NCBI RefSeq assembly: GCF_050753385.1
Contig: NZ_JBLZFZ010000008.1
Location: forward strand, 1-64,000
Source of the DNA: Pantanalinema rosaneae
Lineage (GTDB): Bacteria > Cyanobacteriota > Cyanobacteriia > Leptolyngbyales > Leptolyngbyaceae
Length of the DNA: 64,000 bases
Direction of reading: 5' to 3'
The notes beneath the pieces were generated by a model, which was not told where the DNA came from, ran no database searches, and saw only the letters and a program-made list of their open reading frames with translations. A program made the translations under genes and the position numbers. Positions 17,040 to 25,355 of the stretch are shown piece after piece (positions within the stretch are counted from its first letter, which is position 1; each line of letters opens with the position of its first letter).

Positions 17040-20000
17040 ATGCACCCAACATCGATACTAACCAACTATACGTATATTGATCTTGAAGTAGACCAGGAAA
17101 AAAATATTTACAGATTTGGTTTAGTATCTAGGGATTTAGAACTTGATACTAAAGTAGCTGAAACTGCTCAAGAAAGCTTGGAGTTTTTTCACAAACAGGG
17201 TTTACAAATTTGTGGGCACAACTTTCGACGATTTGATTATCGCTATCTAATCAAGAGTTTCTCAACTTTGAAGCATTGGTTAGTGATCGACACCTTAGAA
17301 TTATCAGTCCTAGCTTTTCCTCTAGAGCGATCGCATAAGCTCAATAAAGAGTACAAACTCAGTGAATATGAGGGTAATAACCCTTTGGAAGATGCCCTTG
17401 CCACTAGAAAACTGTTAGAGAAAATTCTTCACACATTCAATGCCAAATCACAAGAACTCCTAAATTTCTATGCTTATTTGCTCAGTTGTGGAGAAGATGA
17501 AGCAAGCCAAGCATACCGCCAGTTTTTTGCACCAAAAAGATGCACATGTCCTGACATCAATATGCTATCTGAAACAGCAATTGATGGGATAGATACTACC
17601 TATTTGCATGAATTTATTACTCAAGCACCTACAAAGAATTTTGATCAAAGACTTTGTGTAGCTGGCATAGTAGCCTGGAACTATGAATCCAATAGTAGCA
17701 ATACAAAGCCACCTCTAAGCGCATGGCTTAGCCGATTTCCTGATTTTCCATCAATTCTAAATCAGTTGAAACCGATACAATTTCCACGGGAATTTACCTA
17801 TCAGCCTTACTTACAGGAATTTGGCGTTTCAGAGTTTCGTAGCGAGCAAGAAGCAGCCATCCAAAGCATTCTTGCCGTCCAAAACCCTCTAATTCTGATG
17901 GCAACGGGCGTTGGCAAATCGCTTTGCTATCAACTTCCTGCATTGATGCTATCTCAAAGGCAGAGAGGATTGACGGTCGTGATCTCGCCACTACAAGCAC
18001 TGATGGCGGATCAGGTCAATGGATTAATGGAAAAAGGGCTGGATTTTGCCACGTTTATTAATGGCAATATTACACCAGCAGAAAGACGGGAAAGACTGGA
18101 GCAGTTACGCAATGGCGAAAAAGATTTGCTGTATATCAGCGCTGAACAACTGCGATCGCCCAGCATCAGAGCATTACTCCAGGAGCGCCTCCCATCGTTG
18201 ATTGTTTTTGATGAGGCACATTGTATTAGTCAATGGGGGCATGATTTTCGCCCTGACTATCGCTACGCTCCCAAATTTATTAGTGAACTTTATCAAAAGC
18301 AGCAGCATAGATTCCCCTTAATGGCATTTATGACTGCCACTGCTACAGTTGCTGTACGTCAAGATATTAAGTCGCTATTCGCTGCTCATCAAATTCTTAT
18401 TCACACTGAAATTTGCTCCAGTAGTAAGCGAGAAAATCTAGAATATCGAATTATTCCCACTTCTAAACAGGCAAAGGATCAAACGTTAATTGCAGAAGTT
18501 AAACATGCACTTACCCGGGATGGGGCTGTACTGGTTTACACGACAACACGTAAAAACACAGCACGATTAGCTCAGTTACTCAACGAGAATGAAGTAGAAG
18601 CAAGGTTCTACCACGGCAAAATTTCTAAAGAAGACAAGCACGAGATTCTACAACAATTTAAGGACAGGGAACTGAATGTTGTTGTAGCAACCTGTGCCTT
18701 TGGCATGGGCATCGATCGCCCGGATGTCAGGGCAGTGATTCACCACACTATGAGTGGCAACCTGGAGGGATATGTGCAGGAAGCGGGGCGAGCCGGAAGA
18801 AATGGAGAACCCTCCACCTGTACGTTATTGTTTGATCCTCAAGATGCGGATACTGTTTTCTTTCTTCAAAGCTTGAATCAACTATCTGAAAAAGAATTAT
18901 TGTATTTATTTTTTGCTATTGCTAGCCTCAAGAAGCAAATTCAGGGCAAAGATACAACTCAGGAATCGTTTTGGATCACAGCAAACGAAATTTACCAAGC
19001 CAGTGATCTTGATGAGGAATTTGCCTCAGAAACCGAACAGAGAGATACCAAAATCAAAGTCGCATTACATTACTTAGAAATCTTTGGTCTGATTGAGCGA
19101 GCAGAAAATCAGTCTTCATTTATAGAGTTTGAACTTGTGTATCCCACTCCACAAGAGTCTTTGAACGCATTTGATCTGTATGCTCACAAAAATAATTTAC
19201 CGAATTATCGTAAAGACGAGTTTCACAATTTAATTTTGGCTATGCACACTGCCAAAGCCTACTCTCAAGATCGAGATGAGCCATTCCCATTAGAAAGGTT
19301 AAGCGATAATTCAGGAATTGCCATCAAAGAACTAAGGCAGCATGTCAAAGAATTGCAAAGGGCAGAAGTGTGTACAGCAAAAATGCCAATCACTTTACTG
19401 GTTGCTAAAGGTTCAAGCGGTAGTAAAGGCGCAGCTAAGGGCAATTATGAAAAACTGAAAAAAATAGAGAAGAAAATCATTGAAGAGATTACCAACTTGT
19501 TAAGCGATCGTCAAGAGATACAGATAAATTGCCGGGGTCTAGCCACTCGTCTTGATCCAGGTAGAAAGGAAAAATTAAGTGCAGCTAAAATCTTAGATAT
19601 TCTGGAAGGATGGAAATATCTTGGATGGATTGAATACCGACGAGTCAATCGAGATATTGTAGTAGTCAAGCAATTTACAGCAAAGGAAAATTTTGATGTC
19701 TACTCGATTTTAATTGAAAAAATTATTAGTGATTTATATGGCAGAGTAGATAAAACACTTGAAAAAACAAGTGGAGCACGTCTGAGACTACAAATTGATA
19801 TACATGATTTGCTTGCCAAGGTTAATCAGCTTTCTAATCCTCAGAGTTTTGAATTAGAGGATTTAGAAACAGCAATCGCTTGGATGCACCGACATCGACT
19901 GATTCGATTAGCCGATGGTCTTAACCTCTTCTATCAGGCAATGAAAGTAAGATTGCTCAAGGAGGGTCTAACAGCTAAGGGAAAGCTATTAAAAAGCATG

Positions 20001-22169
20001 GAAAAGGATATTACTAAGGCTTATCCCAAAATAGTTAAGCCCCACTATGAAGAGCAAGCCCGTCGTACTCATATCATGCTTGAGTATGGAAAACAGCATG
20101 AAAAATCAGGCTCTGAGTTACAGGAATATATTGAAGATTACTTTTCCCTTCTTAAATCACAATTTTCCACTCAATACCCTAATACAGATGGCGAGGCGGC
20201 TAAACGTCCCAGTACCCAGGAAGACTACGATCGCATCATCCATCCCCTCAATTCAATTCAGCGTGAAATAGTTCTTTCCGAATCATCAACTATTTCTGTG
20301 ATTGCGGGACCAGGTTCAGGCAAAACTCGGACGATCGTTCATCGGATTGCTTATCTGGTTAAGGTCAAACGAGTCGATCCGGCTCGAATCATTGCCCTTG
20401 CCTACAACCGTAATGCGGTTAGAGAGCTAAGACTGCGTTTGCAATATCTGGTGGGAGAACTGGCATCAAGGCTACGAGTCTACACTTTTCATGGATTATC
20501 CCTGGCAATTTTGGGTCGAACAGTAGAGCAAACCAACAATGAGTCTCAAACTACACAAAGGAAAGCTAGAGACCCAAATCAAAAATTTACTCAACTGATC
20601 AAAGATGCCTGTAATTTTCTTGCGAATAACGAAGACGAAGAAGATACAGGAGATGAAGATAATCAGTTAAGGATTTCAAGAATTTTGGGTAATTGTGAAT
20701 TCATCTTTGTAGATGAATATCAGGATGTTGCTGAACAGGAGTACCGACTTGTCAAATTAATTGCTGGTTTACAAAGGGAAGTGAGCGATCAAAACACCTT
20801 TGTGCAAACCAGTATTTGTGTGATTGGGGATGATGATCAAAATATCTATGAATGGCGAGGTACTTCCACCCAATATATCCGTTCTTTTCAGGCAGAATAT
20901 CAAGCTAAACAGTTTCTGCTGACTGAAAATTATCGCTCTACTGAGGCAATTATTGCGGCGGCGAATCGGCTTATTCAAAACAACAGCGATCGCCTTAAAC
21001 ATAGAGGAGATCAGCAAGTTAGAATCGACAATGAGCGTACAGGTCAGGGCGGACTAAATATACAATCTCTGAAATTTGAGGATGATAATTATCAAGCAGA
21101 ATACATCAAGTGTCAGGTAGAGAAATGGATCAAGCGTGATGGTGTTAAACCTGGAGAGATTGCCATCTTGGCAAGAAATTGGCAGCACATGGATAAAGCA
21201 CGGGCACTACTTGAGCGCAGGGTTGGTATTCCCACTTATTCTCTTAAGGGCGAAGATATTAAACTAATTCGTAATCGAGTTACTCAGCTTTTGATCAGTG
21301 CTTTAGAGAAAAAACCCGATCTGATTCTTTCTAAGGAAGAGTCTGTCAAAGATCGTTTCGAGAATTTCTTTAAAAGAAATCAACGCTGCCTTTCTGAGCC
21401 GACAGTGAAAACGTTAATTAAGATTGCTGAGGATATTGATAAAGAAAGGGGATATGGTTCTGAAAACCTATCTACTCCAATTTCAATCAGTGAGATTATC
21501 ACTTCAATCTATGAATTTAATGAAAGCCCTGATATATCAATCGATCCAGATGCCGTGCTAGTTACCAGTTGTCATGGAGCAAAAGGGCTGGAGTTCAAAT
21601 ATGTGATTCTAATTGCTGATGGTTTTGACTACAGACAAGACAAGATAGAATCTGAAAGACGACTGTTTTATGTAGCCATGACTCGTGCCAAAGAAAAGCT
21701 GATTTTAACCCATTCTCAAAACTCTCGATTTATCCAGGAATCAGAAGCAACCCCATATCCTATTGAGAATATATCTATTGATCCACCTCAGTTTGTCTTT
21801 TATGTAGATTTATCTCCCTATGGGAGCCTGGTGAAAGACGGAGGAGATATAAATTTGGGTTATAAAGCAACTAGAGAAAATCAAGATCTGATTAAGCAGC
21901 TTCAGGAAGGTAATCAATTAAAAATAAAGATAAATCGCTTTCAAAATAACTGGGGAATTTACACCTCTGACAACATAGAAATCGGTGAACTTTCGAGTAA
22001 CGCAACTATAGAACTTGCAAGAAGAAATATTGAGTTGAGGAAGTTTCAGTTTCAAGATAAAGAAGTGACTGTGAGAAATGTATATAGGCACTTGAAGACC
22101 GATGAAGTTAATGGAGACATCTTAGAAGATTGGTATGTAGTTGTTCCTCAGATTAGAATATGCCGTTAG
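17040..22169 (+). CDS. Exonuclease - RecQ helicase - UvrD/PcrA helicase fusion
   Basis: This is a single 1709-aa polypeptide with three nucleic-acid enzymes. Residues 10-130 look like a DEDD 3'-5' exonuclease: D14 and E16 in YIDLE, D66 in GHNFRRFDYRYL and D118 in NPLEDALATRKLLE. Residues about 255-870 form a RecQ-type SF2 helicase with Walker A MATGVGKSLCYQLPAL near 286, DEAHCISQWGHDFRPDY near 390 and QEAGRAGRNGEPS near 580. Residues about 1070-1580 form a UvrD-type SF1 helicase with GPGSGKTRTIVHR near 1089, FVDEYQDV near 1222, GDDDQNIYEWRG near 1262, HGAKGLEFKYVIL near 1512 and YVAMTRAKEKLIL near 1542. The last 130 residues are not recognised. The gene is AT-richer than its neighbours and sits between a repeat array and an IS630 element, so horizontal acquisition is likely. 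A role in repair or phage defence is inference. Confidence 0.88.
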   Translation: MHPTSILTNYTYIDLEVDQEKNIYRFGLVSRDLELDTKVAETAQESLEFFHKQGLQICGHNFRRFDYRYLIKSFSTLKHWLVIDTLELSVLAFPLERSHKLNKEYKLSEYEGNNPLEDALATRKLLEKILHTFNAKSQELLNFYAYLLSCGEDEASQAYRQFFAPKRCTCPDINMLSETAIDGIDTTYLHEFITQAPTKNFDQRLCVAGIVAWNYESNSSNTKPPLSAWLSRFPDFPSILNQLKPIQFPREFTYQPYLQEFGVSEFRSEQEAAIQSILAVQNPLILMATGVGKSLCYQLPALMLSQRQRGLTVVISPLQALMADQVNGLMEKGLDFATFINGNITPAERRERLEQLRNGEKDLLYISAEQLRSPSIRALLQERLPSLIVFDEAHCISQWGHDFRPDYRYAPKFISELYQKQQHRFPLMAFMTATATVAVRQDIKSLFAAHQILIHTEICSSSKRENLEYRIIPTSKQAKDQTLIAEVKHALTRDGAVLVYTTTRKNTARLAQLLNENEVEARFYHGKISKEDKHEILQQFKDRELNVVVATCAFGMGIDRPDVRAVIHHTMSGNLEGYVQEAGRAGRNGEPSTCTLLFDPQDADTVFFLQSLNQLSEKELLYLFFAIASLKKQIQGKDTTQESFWITANEIYQASDLDEEFASETEQRDTKIKVALHYLEIFGLIERAENQSSFIEFELVYPTPQESLNAFDLYAHKNNLPNYRKDEFHNLILAMHTAKAYSQDRDEPFPLERLSDNSGIAIKELRQHVKELQRAEVCTAKMPITLLVAKGSSGSKGAAKGNYEKLKKIEKKIIEEITNLLSDRQEIQINCRGLATRLDPGRKEKLSAAKILDILEGWKYLGWIEYRRVNRDIVVVKQFTAKENFDVYSILIEKIISDLYGRVDKTLEKTSGARLRLQIDIHDLLAKVNQLSNPQSFELEDLETAIAWMHRHRLIRLADGLNLFYQAMKVRLLKEGLTAKGKLLKSMEKDITKAYPKIVKPHYEEQARRTHIMLEYGKQHEKSGSELQEYIEDYFSLLKSQFSTQYPNTDGEAAKRPSTQEDYDRIIHPLNSIQREIVLSESSTISVIAGPGSGKTRTIVHRIAYLVKVKRVDPARIIALAYNRNAVRELRLRLQYLVGELASRLRVYTFHGLSLAILGRTVEQTNNESQTTQRKARDPNQKFTQLIKDACNFLANNEDEEDTGDEDNQLRISRILGNCEFIFVDEYQDVAEQEYRLVKLIAGLQREVSDQNTFVQTSICVIGDDDQNIYEWRGTSTQYIRSFQAEYQAKQFLLTENYRSTEAIIAAANRLIQNNSDRLKHRGDQQVRIDNERTGQGGLNIQSLKFEDDNYQAEYIKCQVEKWIKRDGVKPGEIAILARNWQHMDKARALLERRVGIPTYSLKGEDIKLIRNRVTQLLISALEKKPDLILSKEESVKDRFENFFKRNQRCLSEPTVKTLIKIAEDIDKERGYGSENLSTPISISEIITSIYEFNESPDISIDPDAVLVTSCHGAKGLEFKYVILIADGFDYRQDKIESERRLFYVAMTRAKEKLILTHSQNSRFIQESEATPYPIENISIDPPQFVFYVDLSPYGSLVKDGGDINLGYKATRENQDLIKQLQEGNQLKIKINRFQNNWGIYTSDNIEIGELSSNATIELARRNIELRKFQFQDKEVTVRNVYRHLKTDEVNGDILEDWYVVVPQIRICR

Positions 22170-22312
22170 ATCTGGCATTAAGCAATAAAAGTTTAGACAT
22201 TCAATTCCAAAGAGTTGATGTCCAGGGCTGGCGTTGCAATTAAGCGCCTACCGTGTCCCTTAAACCAGTGGGCTTTGTCTTGTGTAGCAGAAGAGTTAAA
22301 CCTAGTGCTGCG

Positions 22313-23008
22313 TCACAGCTTAATTTTAGGGTAGACAGAGGTGAGCTTACATCGAGCATCATCGATCTTCATCTGCCAATCAACACCCCGTTGAGTGTTG
22401 TTAACATCAGTTGACCAAGCCGCCGTTGCCTCTTGTAGGGTTTCGATGTCACCAAAACGTTCGTTACCGATACACTGGCGCGTCATTGAACTCAATTCGT
22501 TTTCAGCGATGTTCAGCCAGCTACCATGCTTAGGGGTATAACAAAATTCGATGCGCTGCACCAACTGACGTGCTCTTTGAGGCTCAAAGACTTCGTAGAA
22601 AGCACCTTTGGTGTGAGTGTTCAATTGGTCGCAAACGAGAATGACCTTTTCACAGTCGGCATAGCGCCCTTCCAACAGTTGAGCCATTTCGGTTGCCCAA
22701 TCCGCTTTCGTTCGTCTTTGCCGAACACTCACTTCCCGCCAACCTGCCAAGGGTTCAGTAAACATAAAAATGCTGGCAGTTCCGGCACGCTCATACTCGT
22801 AATCGACTCGCTTGGGCTGTTTGGCTGTTGCAGCAATGGGTGTGCGAACCTCCCGTTGTAACTGCACAGGTTGTTCGTCCATGCAGATCACCGGACACTT
22901 TGGATTGTAGGGTTGGGCATAGGTATCGAGAACCGCTTCCATGTTTGCAACGAACTCACCATCTTCAGTCGGCGGAATCACCCAATACTGAATCTTGCGA
23001 TTGGTCAT
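22313..23008 (-). CDS. IS630 transposase, C-terminal (DDE) frame
   Basis: This 231-codon frame carries the DDE integrase-like catalytic domain. The aspartate in VICMDEQPVQL (about residue 43), the second aspartate in LVCDQLNTHT (about 126) and the glutamate in HGSWLNIAENELS (about 168) form the triad. The frame begins MTNRKIQYWVIP and overlaps the upstream frame by four bases (ATGA). The two frames together make one normal IS630 transposase of about 380 residues, probably joined by frameshifting at the A7 run at 23013-23019. Confidence 0.87.
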   Translation of the reverse strand: MTNRKIQYWVIPPTEDGEFVANMEAVLDTYAQPYNPKCPVICMDEQPVQLQREVRTPIAATAKQPKRVDYEYERAGTASIFMFTEPLAGWREVSVRQRRTKADWATEMAQLLEGRYADCEKVILVCDQLNTHTKGAFYEVFEPQRARQLVQRIEFCYTPKHGSWLNIAENELSSMTRQCIGNERFGDIETLQEATAAWSTDVNNTQRGVDWQMKIDDARCKLTSVYPKIKL

Positions 23009-23448
23009 CCCATTTTTTTAAGGGTGCGTCGGACTGTCTCATGGCTGATGCTATCGGTGATGCCCAGTTCAACCACTTTGCGTGACAATAGCCGCAGTGA
23101 CCAGTTCGCGTACCCTTTCGGTGGTGGTCCCAACCGCAAGGCAATGATCCGAGCTTCCTGTTCTCCATCGAGAAGTTTTTCAGTGGGAGGTTTCAGGCGA
23201 GGGGCAGCATTGAGTGTTTCCTCAAAACCCTTCTCAACTAATCGTTGCCGAATATTTTCTACTGTTTTAGTGCGACAACCGAAGGCTTCGGCAATCCGCT
23301 CATCTGTCCAGTTCGCTCCTTCGATATCTGCTTTTAGCAGGATCTGGGCACGTCTGACCTTCTGGCTACTGCCTTTGAGTTTTTTAATCACTTCACGTAG
23401 CTCACACCGTTCGTCTTCGCTTAATCGGACAATGTATTTCTTCTGCAT
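23005..23448 (-). CDS. IS630 transposase, N-terminal (HTH) frame
   Basis: This 147-codon frame encodes the DNA-binding half of the transposase. It has a helix-turn-helix/winged-helix region with LKGSSQKVRRAQILLKAD, WTDERIAEAFGCRTKTVENI and SRKVVELGITDSISHETVRR. I chose the ATG at 23448 (MQKKYIVRL), because a TTG 51 bases upstream would place the start inside the terminal region. The frame ends LKKMG just after the A7 run. A -1 slip there reads KKNGMTNRK and fuses it to the DDE frame, as in several IS630-group elements. Confidence 0.85.
   Translation of the reverse strand: MQKKYIVRLSEDERCELREVIKKLKGSSQKVRRAQILLKADIEGANWTDERIAEAFGCRTKTVENIRQRLVEKGFEETLNAAPRLKPPTEKLLDGEQEARIIALRLGPPPKGYANWSLRLLSRKVVELGITDSISHETVRRTLKKMG
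23013..23019 (-). promoter_or_regulatory. Slippery A7 site for -1 frameshifting
   Basis: On the minus strand the sequence is CTT AAA AAA ATG GGA TGA. Slipping back by one base gives AAA AAA AAT GGG ATG, which continues without a stop into the DDE frame and restores the KKNG motif seen in uninterrupted IS630 transposases. It may instead be a simple frameshift mutation that inactivated this copy. Confidence 0.55.
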
Positions 23449-23576
23449 AAAGCACCCTCGCGCTTTATACACCTTCGCCGATCTAGACGCAGTTGCCAAC
23501 CCTAATTCCTAGTTTTGACGCAGCACTAGCCACTGTTAACGAAGGGCTATTGATTGAGAATCCAAAACACTATCCC

Positions 23577-23735
23577 TGATTGACTGACAAATCTCTTAAG
23601 CTATTGCCCGAACCACCCACCCTGCGGGAAGCAAGCTACACCCTAGCCCTCTCCCACAGGAGAGGGAACAAAATACTGGATCGGCTCCTTTCTCCCTCTG
23701 GGAGAAGGGTTGGGGATGAGGGCAAAAGAGTTTTA
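23577..23735. repeat. Intergenic hairpin repeats
   Basis: After the insertion sequence a non-coding stretch contains CCCTCTCCCACAGGAGAGGG (a perfect hairpin near 23648) and CTCCCTCTGGGAGAAGGG near 23692, followed by TTGGGGATGAGGG. This is the pattern of interspersed repeats common in filamentous cyanobacteria. The first 41 bases, starting CTGATTGACTGACAAATC, recur in diverged form at 36187-36230. No gene is seen in 23530-23976. Confidence 0.55.
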
Positions 23736-23976
23736 TCAGTCAACCAGCCACTATCCATAGCATAGCATAACACCCCCAACGCAGCGGACAATTGAGAGCG
23801 GCTGGTGTTGAGTTTTAGGCTAGGGTTGCCGCTAATTGGGAACGTGAATCCTCGATAGTGATTATAGGTCACAACTTCGTTGTAGGCTAAGGCTAGAGTG
23901 GGAGGCTTGGTAATGACGATCGCGCTTCTAAAAGTGTTACTCAACCCTGTTGCAGTAAGTTGCTGATGGGATTGTT

Positions 23977-24795
23977 CTATTCATTCAGAAACTCGCCCAC
24001 TATTTGTGAGATTTCTGTTGGCATTTGATTCATCATACAAATCGTTCCCCCGTTAATCTCCACAACTTTACCGTGAGGAATCGCTTGAGAAACAAAATAG
24101 CGGTCCTTTGCCAACGCTAATCCTAGATGCTCAAACTCCTGGACATCATCAATTCCCCACAAAATCAGCGTCGGACACTGAATAGCATGAAAGCGTTCGG
24201 CAGCATCAATGCAATAGTTGCCGACTGCCCAAACGGCATATAGCGGATAGCCGAAACACTTCAAATCATCCAACACCCAACGATGATTCAACTCTGCTGA
24301 GCCAACATAGCGGCTGCGAGCCAGCCAACGTGCCATTAAATGCGAACCATCTGGCTGAATTACAAAACCTTCCTTGAATCGCCGCATTAACTCTGCTTTT
24401 CCCGATTCACCAAAGCCAGCGACATTGCACAAAATTAGTTTCTTGACGCGATCGGGATAGGCAACAGCAATTTCACCCGCAACAAAAGCCCCCGTGTGAT
24501 TGCCCAACACATCCGTCTGTTCTATGCCTAATTGATCCAAAAGCGCGATCGCCGTTTTGGCATAGTCGGCAACGGAATACAGGCGAGATGGCTTATCAGA
24601 GTCACCAAATCCCATCAGATCCATAGCGATCGCCTGTCGTCCCTGTTCGATGAATAGTGGCATCAACTCGCGGAATTCATCGCTACTGCGAGGATTCATG
24701 TGCAGCAGTAAAAGCGGTTTTCCTTCCCCTCCAACGCGGTAATGAATTTGACCATCTTCAGTATCGAGAAAAGCCCGTTTAATTCGAGGAGACAT
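23977..24795 (-). CDS. Alpha/beta-hydrolase fold protein with non-canonical catalytic residues
   Basis: This 272-aa protein has the alpha/beta-hydrolase fold (LLLLHMNPRSSDEF for the oxyanion strand near 28-41; AIAMDLMGFGDSDKP near 55-69). The nucleophile elbow, normally G-x-S-x-G, reads LGNHTGA (about 98-104), so the nucleophile position is His. The loop that normally carries the catalytic His (GH) reads NGGTICMMNQMP. An acidic residue is present in ILWGIDDVQEFEHL. Ser-type hydrolysis is therefore unlikely. It is the last gene of a four-gene minus-strand group with a nitrilase-like protein, an aldehyde dehydrogenase and a DUF3598 protein. The reaction is unknown. Confidence 0.8.
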   Translation of the reverse strand: MSPRIKRAFLDTEDGQIHYRVGGEGKPLLLLHMNPRSSDEFRELMPLFIEQGRQAIAMDLMGFGDSDKPSRLYSVADYAKTAIALLDQLGIEQTDVLGNHTGAFVAGEIAVAYPDRVKKLILCNVAGFGESGKAELMRRFKEGFVIQPDGSHLMARWLARSRYVGSAELNHRWVLDDLKCFGYPLYAVWAVGNYCIDAAERFHAIQCPTLILWGIDDVQEFEHLGLALAKDRYFVSQAIPHGKVVEINGGTICMMNQMPTEISQIVGEFLNE

Positions 24796-24813
24796 AATTG
24801 TGTGATGACGCTG

Positions 24814-25269
24814 CTAAGTGGATGAATTAAGCCGTTGTTCTTGAATCAGAGTGCGTTGAAACAGTTGATGATGTTTAAACCAATGCCAAGTGCGAGTGCG
24901 GTGATTATTACAAGGACTGATTTGAATCATTTCATAGAGGTAAAAGTCTGGAACGGTTTTGTAGGAAAACCACAGGATCAGCGTGGCATCATCCACTTCC
25001 CAAGCGTGTCCTTGAATCCGCTCCGTATCAAACCACAGTTTTTTATCTCGGTAGATACCGGGAAACTGGTGTTCCTCTTGCTTGCCATTTGCCCAGGTGT
25101 AGCGGTTGATTTGATAGTAATCGTACTCCCCTGCCTGTGGAAACTGACAGGAGAGGCGGGCTTCATGCTGGTCGAGAATATTTGCCGCTGGATCGACCAG
25201 AGTATAGGTTCCAGTCCATTCCCCTTCATGACGGGCGAGAACAGGCATTTCTGCTCGAATATTAGACAT
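24814..25269 (-). CDS. DUF3598 family (lipocalin-like) protein
   Basis: This protein of about 151 aa resembles the DUF3598 family of cyanobacteria and plants, which is predicted to be a lipocalin-like beta-barrel. It contains RHEGEWTGTYTLVDP (about 11-25), CQFPQAGEYDYYQINRYTW and FPGIYRDKKLWFDTERIQGHAWEVDD, with alternating Trp/Tyr strands. I preferred the ATG at 25269, because the AGGAA sequence is better spaced from it than from the ATG at 25275. It is separated by only 18 bases from the alpha/beta-hydrolase gene and is probably cotranscribed. A ligand-binding role is inferred from the fold only. Confidence 0.7.
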   Translation of the reverse strand: MSNIRAEMPVLARHEGEWTGTYTLVDPAANILDQHEARLSCQFPQAGEYDYYQINRYTWANGKQEEHQFPGIYRDKKLWFDTERIQGHAWEVDDATLILWFSYKTVPDFYLYEMIQISPCNNHRTRTWHWFKHHQLFQRTLIQEQRLNSST

Positions 25270-25355
25270 TGCCATTTCCTGCTGCGGAATTAACCACTGA
25301 ATAGCTTTAATTGAGGGAAGAGGAAGCAGTTAGTTACAACATTTAATCTCCAGTT

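Larger units (their letters stand above)
22305..23526 (-). mobile_element. IS630-family insertion sequence
   Basis: The element is 1222 bp long. Its ends read GTGCTGCGTCA and TGACGCAGCAC, a perfect 11-bp inner repeat, with TA on both sides at 22303-22304 and 23527-23528, which is the TA target duplication expected of IS630/Tc1-mariner elements. Weaker matching continues inward (CCCTAA against TTAGGG). It holds two overlapping transposase frames on the minus strand. Confidence 0.88.
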
